This document shows positions 1 through 9,254 of a stretch of DNA of 9,254 nt, in pieces. The notes beneath the pieces are model-generated. The model had not been told where the DNA came from, made no database searches, and worked only from the letters and a program-made list of their open reading frames with translations. The position numbers and the translations under genes are program-made. The stretch covers positions 1 to 9,254 of the forward strand of contig JBEKLJ010000143.1 in assembly GCA_050010255.1 (NCBI GenBank), written 5' to 3'. Position 1 is the first letter of the stretch, and each line of letters starts with the position of its first letter. The DNA is from JBEKLJ01 sp050010255 (GTDB taxonomy: Bacteria > Acidobacteriota > Terriglobia > Bryobacterales > Bryobacteraceae).

Positions 1-17
1 GTTCTGGTTTCGCTTCC

Positions 18-97
18 CGCCGAGCGAAAGAGCCGCGCAGCCATGGAACACCGGCGCGGCGAAAGCGATGCCCCTCAGGTCCTCACGGCGAAGAGTG
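18..97. repeat. Degenerate dispersed repeat, copy 1
   Basis: This stretch aligns by eye with about 7833-7913 in the same orientation. The first 29 bases (18-46 against 7833-7861) match at 28 positions, and overall identity is roughly 80% with one single-base gap. It contains a perfect 7-bp inverted repeat, GCCGCGC at 32-38 and GCGCGGC at 54-60, which could form a hairpin with a 15-nt loop. In one frame both copies read as similar protein (ERAAQPW, then S-D-x-P-Q), but copy 1 needs a 1-base shift, so it may be decayed coding sequence. The bases before it (1-17) encode a short hydrophobic stretch in the same frame as AERKSRAAM. The function is unknown. Confidence 0.6.
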
Positions 98-336
98 TTT
101 TTAGGCACGCTGTGAAGTCCGATTTCATTCAGCCTTGGGCCCGGACTCGCAATCCAAACATTCCAAGCAAGGTATGTTTCGAATGCCGGTTGCGTGCCGT
201 GACTCGAAACGGCCGAGTGTCGCCATGAGTGGCGACGCGGCACGCCAGGTGCGCGCGCTACAAGAACGCCCATAACGGCACGGCACTGAAAAATGTGGCA
301 TTGAGCTGTGAAGTCCACGCCACAAAACCGTTCGCC
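98..336. other. Gene-poor stretch, nothing recognised
   Basis: No convincing coding region, tRNA or strong terminator is visible between the repeat copy and the end of the small minus-strand operon. The open frames here (a 61-aa plus-strand frame from position 43 and a 66-aa minus-strand frame) have no good ribosome binding site and no recognisable motif. A 12-bp direct repeat (109-120 and 305-316) is within what chance allows for a window of this size. Confidence 0.5.
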
Positions 337-576
337 CTACGGACGGATTACCGGTGCGCCGGGCCGCGCGCGCGGCCTCGGCCTCGCCGCGCCGCGCCGC
401 CAGAGTTCAAGGGCTGCGATGTGCAGCACTTCGCCCCACGAGTAGCAGGCGCTCCGTAGCCGGGTCCGCCCGATCCGGCCTTGGGCGATGTAGAGATCAG
501 TAAAGTGCCGTGGCTCCGCGCCGGTACGGGTTCCGGCTTGCAGGCCCGGCGTTGTTTGGGTCCGCGTCACGTTCAT
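337..576 (-). CDS. Small hypothetical protein, last gene of a phage-like run
   Basis: This is a 79-aa protein that I do not recognise. The start is well supported: AAGGAG lies 6-7 nt before the ATG (complement of 583-590), and the gene begins 22 nt after the stop of the preceding minus-strand gene. The N-terminal two thirds looks like ordinary protein (HFTDLYIAQGRIGRTR, then a helix-like stretch around EVLHIAALELW). The last 20 or so residues are Arg/Pro/Ala-rich low complexity, in a G+C-extreme stretch at 345-400, as if the original 3' end were lost or out of frame. Its position at the tail of a tightly spaced operon of small genes suggests a minor phage-type or GTA-type protein, but that is inference from context only. 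Confidence 0.5.
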   Translation of the reverse strand: MNVTRTQTTPGLQAGTRTGAEPRHFTDLYIAQGRIGRTRLRSACYSWGEVLHIAALELWRRGAARPRPRARPGAPVIRP

Positions 577-582
577 GTTGAA

Positions 583-590
583 TTCTCCTT
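583..590 (-). promoter_or_regulatory. Ribosome binding site of the 79-aa gene
   Basis: The minus strand reads AAGGAGAA here, 6 nt before the ATG whose complement is at 574-576. It fixes this start and argues that the small gene was truly translated, at least ancestrally. Confidence 0.65.
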
Positions 591-598
591 ATCAAGAT

Positions 599-865
599 TC
601 AAGCCCTCGGACGGCAGTTGGACCGAGGGAGCGAAGCCGGATGACCCGCGGCACAAGAGCGCCGCTTACGGAATTCAGGCATGTCGCTAAAGTCGAGCAC
701 GCCGTTTTCGTGGAGGGCCTTGATGAGCGCCAGCCATTCGGCCTTGCCAGGCCGTACACCGGCCCGCAGACTCGCCAGGATGCCATCCGCTGCCTTCAGA
801 ACGTCGCGCCCCAGGCGGAGCGCAATCGACATCCTGTCGGATGCGGATAGCTGATAGTCCGTCAT
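599..865 (-). CDS. Small helical hypothetical protein, phage-like run
   Basis: This is an 88-aa protein of unknown function. Residues 1 to about 65 are rich in Leu, Ala and charged residues and look all-alpha (for example SIALRLGRDVLKAADGIL and AEWLALIKALHENGVLDF). The tail from about residue 68 turns Cys/Arg/Pro-rich and may not be original. A 7-bp inverted repeat lies within that tail at DNA level (604-610 and 623-629). The start ATG is preceded by a modest AAGAGAG site and lies 15 nt after the stop of the upstream gene, so translation of the two is probably coupled. Small helical proteins are common accessory products in tail and head gene runs, but no specific family is recognised. Confidence 0.5.
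   Translation of the reverse strand: MTDYQLSASDRMSIALRLGRDVLKAADGILASLRAGVRPGKAEWLALIKALHENGVLDFSDMPEFRKRRSCAAGHPASLPRSNCRPRA
604..629. repeat. GC-rich hairpin inside 3' end of the 88-aa gene
   Basis: CCCTCGG at 604-610 is the exact reverse complement of CCGAGGG at 623-629, with a 12-nt loop. It sits just before the ribosome binding site of the next minus-strand gene. No T-run follows on either strand, so it is not a canonical intrinsic terminator. It could reduce expression of the last gene or protect the mRNA end. Confidence 0.4.
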
Positions 866-880
866 TGTGGCCGCTCTCTT

Positions 881-1228
881 CTACTGCCCCGAGACCGCCG
901 GCTCGTCATTCGACCAGAAGATCTGCCGCAGTAAGCCGCTCGCCATGTCCGTTACGGTTGCGCCCGTGGCGACCGTGGCGTTGAGTGCCGGGTTGTTCGA
1001 GTCGTGCTTGATCGGTGTGAGCGCCGTGCCAGAGGACTGCGCTGTCGAGCGGCGAAGCTCGAACCAGATCAGCACGCCCGTGACGGCGGCGGTCTGGTTG
1101 TTGATGATCCACACGCGCCAGACCTTCACGACCTTCCCGGACGCCGCCGGGTTGAAGATCGCCAGCATCAACTTGCCGCTCGCGAAGGCGACGCCAGTCG
1201 CGGCGACAGTGTATGTGTTGAGAGCCAT
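881..1228 (-). CDS. Beta-rich phage-type structural protein (putative)
   Basis: This is a 115-aa protein dominated by short beta-type segments rich in Ala, Thr, Val and Gly (AATGVAFASGKLMLAIFNP, then KVVKVWRVWIINNQ, TAAVTGVLIWFELRR). The end is SNDEPAVSGQ. This composition, with no signal peptide and no enzyme motif, resembles small virion or tail-associated beta-sandwich proteins seen in environmental phages and prophages. That comparison is from memory and not a search. The start is excellent: AAGGAGGA on the minus strand 7 nt before the ATG, overlapping the last codons of the upstream gene, so the two are translationally coupled. The C-terminus may be shortened, because related proteins as I recall them run on past the DEPAVSG stretch. 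Confidence 0.6.
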   Translation of the reverse strand: MALNTYTVAATGVAFASGKLMLAIFNPAASGKVVKVWRVWIINNQTAAVTGVLIWFELRRSTAQSSGTALTPIKHDSNNPALNATVATGATVTDMASGLLRQIFWSNDEPAVSGQ

Positions 1229-1231
1229 CGA

Positions 1232-1501
1232 TTAGTCCTCCTTCACCACGAGAGCTCCGGGCGCGAACCGGCCGGAGTCGTCCTGCTGGATGGTCTTCGG
1301 GGTTGTCAGCGCGTCCCAGTACAGGAGTGTTCCGTTCGAGAGCGCGTTGAAGATCCCGAATGCGATCGCCTGGAGCCGGATCATCATTATTTGCAGAATC
1401 CGCGAATCGCGGGCGGCGCCAAATCCAGTGATGTTGTTTAGTGTGCCGTCAGCCTTGCGATAGGCGTTGCGCAGCTTGGGATTGCTGAGCGCAGAGAACA
1501 T
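1232..1501 (-). CDS. Phage-like small protein, probably 5'-truncated
   Basis: This 89-aa reading begins at ATG 1501-1499, but no Shine-Dalgarno precedes that ATG. The frame continues upstream for 12 codons to a stop at 1540-1538 (LFSTVNGTLM can be read across the ATG). The protein has an internal repeat: VNGTLMFSALSNPK, which spans the ATG, resembles SNGTLLYWDALTTPK near residues 55-69. This suggests the true protein starts further upstream and lost its N-terminus. It is the first of the four minus-strand genes and ends 3 nt before the ATG of the next one. The function is unknown; tail or fibre-like structural protein is a guess from context. The kinase gene on the opposite strand starts less than 100 bp beyond the break. 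Confidence 0.5.
   Translation of the reverse strand: MFSALSNPKLRNAYRKADGTLNNITGFGAARDSRILQIMMIRLQAIAFGIFNALSNGTLLYWDALTTPKTIQQDDSGRFAPGALVVKED
1236..1243 (-). promoter_or_regulatory. Strong ribosome binding site of the 115-aa gene
   Basis: The minus strand reads AAGGAGGA, a near-perfect Shine-Dalgarno, 7 nt before the ATG at 1228-1226. It lies inside the final codons (Val-Lys-Glu-Asp-stop) of the upstream gene, which indicates a compact operon with translational coupling. Confidence 0.75.
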
Positions 1502-1597
1502 CAGTGTGCCGTTGACGGTGCTGAACAGTGTGTGGCGCTAACCCGGTTTTCGTCTCACGGTTGTGGCCGCCCCGCCGATAAGGATATTGCGGAGCCT

Positions 1598-5464
<3,867 letters not shown>

Positions 5465-5621
5465 CCCTGATCAGGACTGGCGGGTACTCCGCGAGCATTC
5501 TTCCTCACCGTTGTTGAAGCATGTCCGGGCGCTTGACCAAACAAGCCCCAAGCTCGGTGGACACTCCCTCCGCTGTCGGACAGCCTGCCCAACGGATATA
5601 TCGCAGCATTCCCGCTCCCCT

Positions 5622-5833
5622 TTGCTGTCGGGCACCCATGCTGTGACAGGCAGTAGTCGCTGAATCGGCGTGTCTTATCCCAGCTCCTTACATTGCGGCG
5701 ATCGTAACACCGTTTCAGACCGGGCTCGCTCTCAGTGGGTTCGCGGGTCCCGTAAGAGCCGGCTGGACGTGTGCTCATTGTAGCATACACCTGAATCAAC
5801 TCCTTTGATCGCATGCACTTAGCCCGACAGCAA
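5622..5833. repeat. 212-bp segment bounded by 12-bp inverted repeats
   Basis: TTGCTGTCGGGC at 5622-5633 is exactly inverted at 5822-5833 (GCCCGACAGCAA). Weak similarity continues inwards (CATGC in both arms, with a small gap). The same GCTGTC/GACAGC core recurs in the palindrome at 5572-5584. The arrangement could be the termini of a MITE-like element or a long-range RNA stem. No target-site duplication is evident next to the arms, so the element interpretation is weak. Confidence 0.3.
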
Positions 5834-5843
5834 GCTAACAGAA

Positions 5844-5996
5844 ATGCTTTTCAACGAACATACAGTAGCCGCCAAGACGCCTTCGCAACGTGCCCCACAC
5901 AATAAATGGGTAGCCTGCTACAACGTCCCAGATTGGTGGGAAGGCAATCGCGACAAAATCTGCGCCGCTTGCGACGGCGATGCCGATGTGCGTTGA
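5844..5996 (+). CDS. Possible 50-aa Cys/Trp-rich small protein
   Basis: An ATG-to-TGA frame of 50 codons reads MLFNEHTVAAK, then a charged linker, then WVACYNVPDWWEGN and an ICAAC motif (CxxC) followed by an acidic end. The clustering of Trp, Cys, Tyr and Pro is unlike random high-GC translation and suggests a real small protein or a fragment of a former larger one. Against it, no good ribosome binding site precedes the ATG (AACAGAA only). It sits just outside the right arm of the inverted repeat and about 200 bp upstream of the esterase gene. A CxxC motif could bind metal or form a disulfide, but with three cysteines in total this is speculative. The protein is not recognised as any family. 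Confidence 0.3.
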   Translation: MLFNEHTVAAKTPSQRAPHNKWVACYNVPDWWEGNRDKICAACDGDADVR

Positions 5997-6110
5997 TCAG
6001 AAGACGAAGCAGATGACCGGTCGAAAGCTGTCGATACCCTTTGAAGCTGAAGGTTCGCCGCGGGACTGTTTATCGCCTACGCCTGGGACAATGTTAACCG
6101 CCCAGTGCAC

Positions 6111-6133
6111 CTGGAGCCCGCACGTGGCTCCGG
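6111..6133. other. Hairpin upstream of the esterase gene
   Basis: GGAGCC at 6113-6118 pairs perfectly with GGCTCC at 6126-6131 across a 7-nt loop. A G-T wobble and a C-G pair extend the stem to 8 bp. It lies about 65 bp before the esterase start. No T-tract follows, so it is not a clear terminator; it may simply be leader structure. Confidence 0.3.
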
Positions 6134-6199
6134 TCCGGTTTCAGCGACAGCTCATTCGTAGTCAATGCAGTCCATTCATAAGGAGCTTTGGAACAAGTC

Positions 6200-7762
6200 A
6201 TGAATCGAAAGAATAACCCCATTCTGATTGCGGCAATGGCCTGCACCATCTGCAGCGCAGGCCCGGCTGTCGACACCGTACGCGTCGACAGCGGCGTCCT
6301 GAAGGGGACCGTAAGTGGCACTACAGTGGCGTTCAAAGGCATTCCCTTCGCTGCGCCCCCAATCGGAGGGAATCGCTGGCGGGCGCCTCAGCCTGTAACG
6401 CCGTGGGAGGGAGTGCGGTCCGCGGTGGACTATGCTCCCGACTGCGCGCAGGAACCCTTCCCGGGTGATGCCGCGCCCCTCGGAAACCGGCCTTCCGAGG
6501 ATTGCCTGTATATGAATGTCTGGGCGCCAGTGGAGCGATCCGCCGCGAAACTGCCCGTCATGGTCTGGATCTATGGCGGCGGTTTTGTGAACGGGGGCAG
6601 TTCCCCGGCCGTCTACGCCGGCACTCATTTCGCCGAACGCGGCGTAGTCTTCGTCAGTTTCAACTATCGCCTCGGTCGCTTCGGCTTCTTCGCGCATCCC
6701 GCCCTGACCAGTGAGAATCCCGAAGGTCTCCTTGGTAACTACGGCTATCTGGACCAGCTTGCGGCCTTGAAATGGGTGCAAAAGAACATCTCGAGCTTCG
6801 GTGGGGATCCGGGCAACGTGACCATCTTCGGGGAATCCGCGGGAGGCATGTCAGTCCTGACGCTGATGACGTCGCCTCTCGCCCAGGGGCTGTTTCACAG
6901 GGCGATCATCGAGTCCGGCGGCGGTCGGTCGGGCATGGGAAACAAGCGGTTGTACGAATCCAGGCCCGGCCAGCCTTCGGCCGAGGAGGTCGGCATCGCG
7001 TTTGCCAAGAAGGCCGGGATCGAGGGCGTCGACGCTGCCGCGCTCGCAAAACTGCGCGCCCTGCCTGCGGAGCGCGTCGTTGACGGTATGAATATGATGA
7101 CCATGGGTAACCCGACGTATTCCGGGCCGATGATTGATGGCCGGATTGTGACCGGGACTCCGGCAGAGGTCTTTGCGGCCGGACAAGGGGCGAAGGTTCC
7201 AGTCATGGTGGGCGCCAACAGCAGCGACATCGGTTTCTCCTTCGCCCGAAGCATGGACGAATTGTTCTCTCGTTTCGGCAACAAGGCCGACCTCGCGCGA
7301 GCTGTCTACGACCCTGAAAAGTCGAACAACTTTCGCGCCGTCGGGATGCTGGTCGCGTCCGATCAGATGATGGTCGAACCGGCAAGGTACGTCGCTCGTA
7401 CCAGGGCGGCCGCCGGCCAGCCTGCTTACGAATATCGTTTTTCGTATGTCGCCGAGTCGATGCGCAAACAGTGGAAGGGCGCGCCGCACGCCACGGAGAT
7501 TCCGTTTGTTTTCGACACCGTAGCCGAGCGCTATGGCAGGAATCTGACCCCCCAGGATGAGGCCGTCGCGACAGCCGCAATCTCATACTGGGTAGCTTTC
7601 GCCAAAACTGGCGACCCGAACGGACCAGGGCGTCCTCATTGGCCACGCTATGCCGCAAAAGAGGACGTCCTCCTGGATTTCACCAACACCGGGCCGGCTG
7701 CCATGCCCGACCCGTGGAAGTCGCGTCTCGATCTGACCGAGGCCGCGGCGCAGAATCATTGA
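6200..7762 (+). CDS. Secreted type-B carboxylesterase
   Basis: This alpha/beta-hydrolase of the carboxylesterase type-B (COesterase) family is 520 aa from ATG 6200, a usual length. It should hydrolyse carboxylic esters; the natural substrate cannot be read from sequence. A Sec-type signal peptide is visible (NRKNN, then hydrophobic ILIAAMACTICSAG, cleavage probably near residue 23). Family motifs in order: SEDCLYMNVW (residues 99-108, signature 2) with partner cysteines C82 and C102; oxyanion-hole YGGGF around 125-129; nucleophile S213 in GESAGG; the acid position in GANSSDIGF, which holds Asp (D343) where Glu is usual; and catalytic H430 in PHATEIPF. An in-frame TTG at 6188 is only 2 nt from AAGGAG. 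ATG 6200 is 14 nt from it and gives the better signal peptide, so I prefer the ATG. The gene is convergent with the asparagine synthetase gene. Confidence 0.93.
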   Translation: MNRKNNPILIAAMACTICSAGPAVDTVRVDSGVLKGTVSGTTVAFKGIPFAAPPIGGNRWRAPQPVTPWEGVRSAVDYAPDCAQEPFPGDAAPLGNRPSEDCLYMNVWAPVERSAAKLPVMVWIYGGGFVNGGSSPAVYAGTHFAERGVVFVSFNYRLGRFGFFAHPALTSENPEGLLGNYGYLDQLAALKWVQKNISSFGGDPGNVTIFGESAGGMSVLTLMTSPLAQGLFHRAIIESGGGRSGMGNKRLYESRPGQPSAEEVGIAFAKKAGIEGVDAAALAKLRALPAERVVDGMNMMTMGNPTYSGPMIDGRIVTGTPAEVFAAGQGAKVPVMVGANSSDIGFSFARSMDELFSRFGNKADLARAVYDPEKSNNFRAVGMLVASDQMMVEPARYVARTRAAAGQPAYEYRFSYVAESMRKQWKGAPHATEIPFVFDTVAERYGRNLTPQDEAVATAAISYWVAFAKTGDPNGPGRPHWPRYAAKEDVLLDFTNTGPAAMPDPWKSRLDLTEAAAQNH

Positions 7763-7770
7763 GAACCAGC

Positions 7771-7860
7771 ATGCCCGAACAACAGAGTTCCATGACATTT
7801 CTCGCGACCGTCCTGCTGACGGCTTCGCTATTCGCCGAGCGGAAGAGCCGCGCAGCCATG
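7771..7860 (+). pseudogene. Signal-peptide-like coding scrap running into the repeat
   Basis: Eight bases after the esterase stop, an ATG opens a frame that reads MPEQQSSMTFLATVLLTASLFAE, a typical signal-peptide shape (a second ATG at 7792 is the more natural start). At about 7833 the frame enters repeat copy 2 and continues as arginine-rich translation antisense to the asparagine synthetase gene, which does not look like protein. The simplest reading is the 5' end of a former secreted-protein gene, co-transcribed with the esterase, whose remainder was lost at the repeat. Copy 1 at the left edge is preceded by a similar hydrophobic stretch (VLVSLPAERK), so the repeat may itself be part of the broken gene type. 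The end coordinate is approximate. Confidence 0.4.
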
Positions 7861-7913
7861 GGAGACCGACGCGGCGATCAGCGACAACCCTCAGCTCGTC
7901 ACGGCGAGGGGCG
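7833..7913. repeat. Degenerate dispersed repeat, copy 2
   Basis: This is the second copy of the element at 18-97, in the same orientation, about 80% identical by eye with a near-perfect first 29 bases. Its hairpin is GCCGCG at 7847-7852 with CGCGGC at 7870-7875. It lies between the converging esterase and asparagine synthetase genes, and its last 20 or so bases overlap the 3' end of the latter (stop codon at 7891-7893). A role as a bidirectional terminator-like or REP-like element is possible, but no T-run is seen. In one frame it reads AAQPWETDAAISDNPQLVTA, which looks like former protein. Confidence 0.6.
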
Positions 7914-9254
7914 CAAGCGTCTCCCGGCTCTCTTCGGCCAGCGGCGCCGTCTCGATCCCCCATCGGTCGATCCACAGGGACAGTGTCAGCAGACCCCACA
8001 AGTGATATCCGACGTTGGCTCGCCGCTCGAGGTGATCGCGAAGGAGCCGTTCGACCGCCTCCGGCCGAAACAGGCCGGCCCGGCGCACGGCGCCGGCGCT
8101 CAGCGTGTCCAGAAGCAGGGGGCGCAGCGGCCCCCGGAGCCACTGGTGCACCGGGATGTCGAAGCCTTCTTTCCGGCGCTCGAGAACAACAGCCGGGAGC
8201 TTGCCGCGCATTGTTTCCTTGAGGACGTGCTTCAACCTGGAGCCGCGAACCTTCATCTGGCTGGGCAGTGAGGCGGCAAACTCCACGATGCGGTGATCGA
8301 GGAACGGCGGCCGCACCTCCAGCGCGTGCGCCATGCTCATGCGGTCGCACTTATACAGGATGTCGTCCGGCAGGTAGTAGCGCTGGTCGAGCCAGAGGAA
8401 CCGGCCGAGTTCGTCGATCTCGTGGGCCTCGGGCGGGAGAGCGGCCAGAAGACTGGCCAGCGGCGGCCAGCCGTTCCGGATGAGGAGCGCGGCCTTCTCA
8501 TCCTGCGAAAACGTGCCGCTCCAGTAGAAGTGCGCCTCCACCGGGGAGAGTAGCGAGCCCGAGAGAAACCGCTTCAGCTTGTACTCGAAGCTGACCTTCT
8601 CGTCCGACACGGGCCAGCGGCGCAGCAGGCGGGCGCCCAGGCGCCGCCAGGCGGCCGGGACCCGGCGCAGGTGGCGCGCATACCGGTCGGCGATGTAGGT
8701 GCAGTACCCGCCGAACAGCTCGTCGGCGCCTTCTCCGCTCAGCGCCACCGTAACGTGCCTGCGGCTCATTTGCGAAAGGAACCACACGGGCAGCGCGCCG
8801 GCGTCGGCGCCGGGCTCGTCCGAGTGATAGGACAGCGCTTCGATGGCGCCCTGAAGATCGACGCCCGGGTTCAGGTCGAACTCGTGGTGCTCGGTGCCAT
8901 AGACCTTTGCCACGGCTCGGAAAAACCCGCGCTCGTCGCAACTCTGGCCGCTGAACGAAACCGAGAACGTCTTCAGGCGTGACGGGGAGGCTTCCGCGGC
9001 ATAATGCAGGATGGTCGACGAGTCCAGGCCGCCGCTGGCCCAGATGCCGAGCGGAACGTCCGCGACCAGGTGCTCACGGACGGATTCCCTCAGCAGCGAG
9101 TCGAGCTCCTCGGTTGCGGCGCCCAGGCTGTGAGGCTGGGGCCGCAGCCGCAACTCCCAGTACGCGCCGGAGGTCACCCGCCCGTCGCGCCATTCGAGCC
9201 AGCGGCCGGGCCGCAGCTTCTCGATGCCCTCGACCAAAGTGTAAGGGCACGGCG
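7891..9254 (-). CDS. asnB: Asparagine synthetase (glutamine-hydrolysing), C-terminal part
   Basis: This is an AsnB-type enzyme that makes asparagine, or a related amide, from aspartate, glutamine and ATP. It is partial: the frame is open to the window edge (PCPYT before the TTG at 9237-9235), and the N-terminal class-II glutaminase domain with its catalytic Cys must lie to the right. About 454 residues are visible of a family length near 600-650. Numbering from the first complete codon (9252): the linker EGIEKLRPG, the PP-loop SGGLDSS at 73-79, SGEGADELFGGY at about 172-183, then DILYKCDRMSMAHALEVRPPFLDH, written here as one conserved segment around 300, and RRKEGFDIP with HQWLRGP further on. 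All are typical of the synthetase domain. Such genes also occur in exopolysaccharide and secondary-metabolite loci, so the product need not be free asparagine. The last residues (LAVTS) are encoded inside repeat copy 2. Confidence 0.9.
   Translation of the reverse strand, partial: PCPYTLVEGIEKLRPGRWLEWRDGRVTSGAYWELRLRPQPHSLGAATEELDSLLRESVREHLVADVPLGIWASGGLDSSTILHYAAEASPSRLKTFSVSFSGQSCDERGFFRAVAKVYGTEHHEFDLNPGVDLQGAIEALSYHSDEPGADAGALPVWFLSQMSRRHVTVALSGEGADELFGGYCTYIADRYARHLRRVPAAWRRLGARLLRRWPVSDEKVSFEYKLKRFLSGSLLSPVEAHFYWSGTFSQDEKAALLIRNGWPPLASLLAALPPEAHEIDELGRFLWLDQRYYLPDDILYKCDRMSMAHALEVRPPFLDHRIVEFAASLPSQMKVRGSRLKHVLKETMRGKLPAVVLERRKEGFDIPVHQWLRGPLRPLLLDTLSAGAVRRAGLFRPEAVERLLRDHLERRANVGYHLWGLLTLSLWIDRWGIETAPLAEESRETLAPLAVTS

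Larger units (their letters stand above)
5465..6199. other. 735-bp mostly non-coding interval
   Basis: The interval between the kinase stop and the esterase start looks less GC-rich than its neighbours and carries no clear long gene. A 145-aa minus-strand frame (5814 to 5377) overlaps the kinase 3' end and shows no family motif, so it is not called. The interval does hold a possible 50-aa gene (5844-5996), a 12-bp inverted repeat pair (5622-5633 and 5822-5833), a 13-bp palindrome GCTGTCGGACAGC (5572-5584), a palindrome CCTGATCAGG just after the kinase stop (5466-5475), and a hairpin at 6111-6133. It may be decayed DNA or the remains of a small mobile element. Confidence 0.5.

Noticed and set aside
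43..228. 61-aa plus-strand frame at the left edge
   Set aside because: Begins inside the repeat, no ribosome binding site, no recognisable domain.
109..316. 12-bp direct repeat (109-120 and 305-316) as possible attachment-site duplication
   Set aside because: A few 12-bp matches are expected by chance in a window of this size, and no integrase or tRNA gene is nearby.
5690..5765. Possible tRNA-like T-loop sequence (GGGTTCGCGGG)
   Set aside because: No acceptor stem or anticodon arm could be folded around it.
5770..5795. Minus-strand extended -10 like element (TGCTACAAT, complement at 5777-5785)
   Set aside because: No matching -35 at suitable spacing and no supported gene downstream on that strand.

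Overview
The window reads as chromosomal DNA from a high-GC, soil-type bacterium. The best guess is Acidobacteriota (Bryobacterales/Solibacter-like). That guess is inference: it rests on the very long hybrid histidine kinase with a tandem OB-fold-type sensor region, a secreted type-B carboxylesterase, and the general base composition. No rRNA or marker gene is present to confirm it.

Layout, left to right. (1) About 18-97 is a short degenerate repeat whose second copy lies 7.8 kb away (about 7833-7913). (2) 98-336 has no convincing gene. (3) 337-1501 is a tight minus-strand run of four small genes with good ribosome binding sites. They look like a fragment of a phage or gene-transfer-agent structural operon, and the first gene (the rightmost) seems to be cut at its 5' end. 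(4) 1598-5464 is a large plus-strand hybrid sensor kinase: TM, about seven periplasmic OB-like repeats, TM, HisKA, HATPase_c and two receiver domains. (5) 5465-6199 is about 735 bp of mostly non-coding DNA with a 12-bp inverted repeat pair, one possible 50-aa protein and a hairpin before the next gene. (6) 6200-7762 is a secreted type-B carboxylesterase. A signal-peptide-like coding scrap follows it and runs straight into the second repeat copy. (7) 7891-9254 is the C-terminal part of a glutamine-hydrolysing asparagine synthetase (AsnB type) on the minus strand, running off the right edge.

The genes do not form one pathway. The kinase, esterase and asparagine synthetase look like independent units on different strands, separated by scraps (cut phage gene, truncated signal peptide, decayed repeats). 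The block looks like an accessory stretch shaped by insertion and deletion. The most notable items are the repeated OB-like sensor of the kinase, the small phage-type operon remnant, and the repeat that flanks the block.
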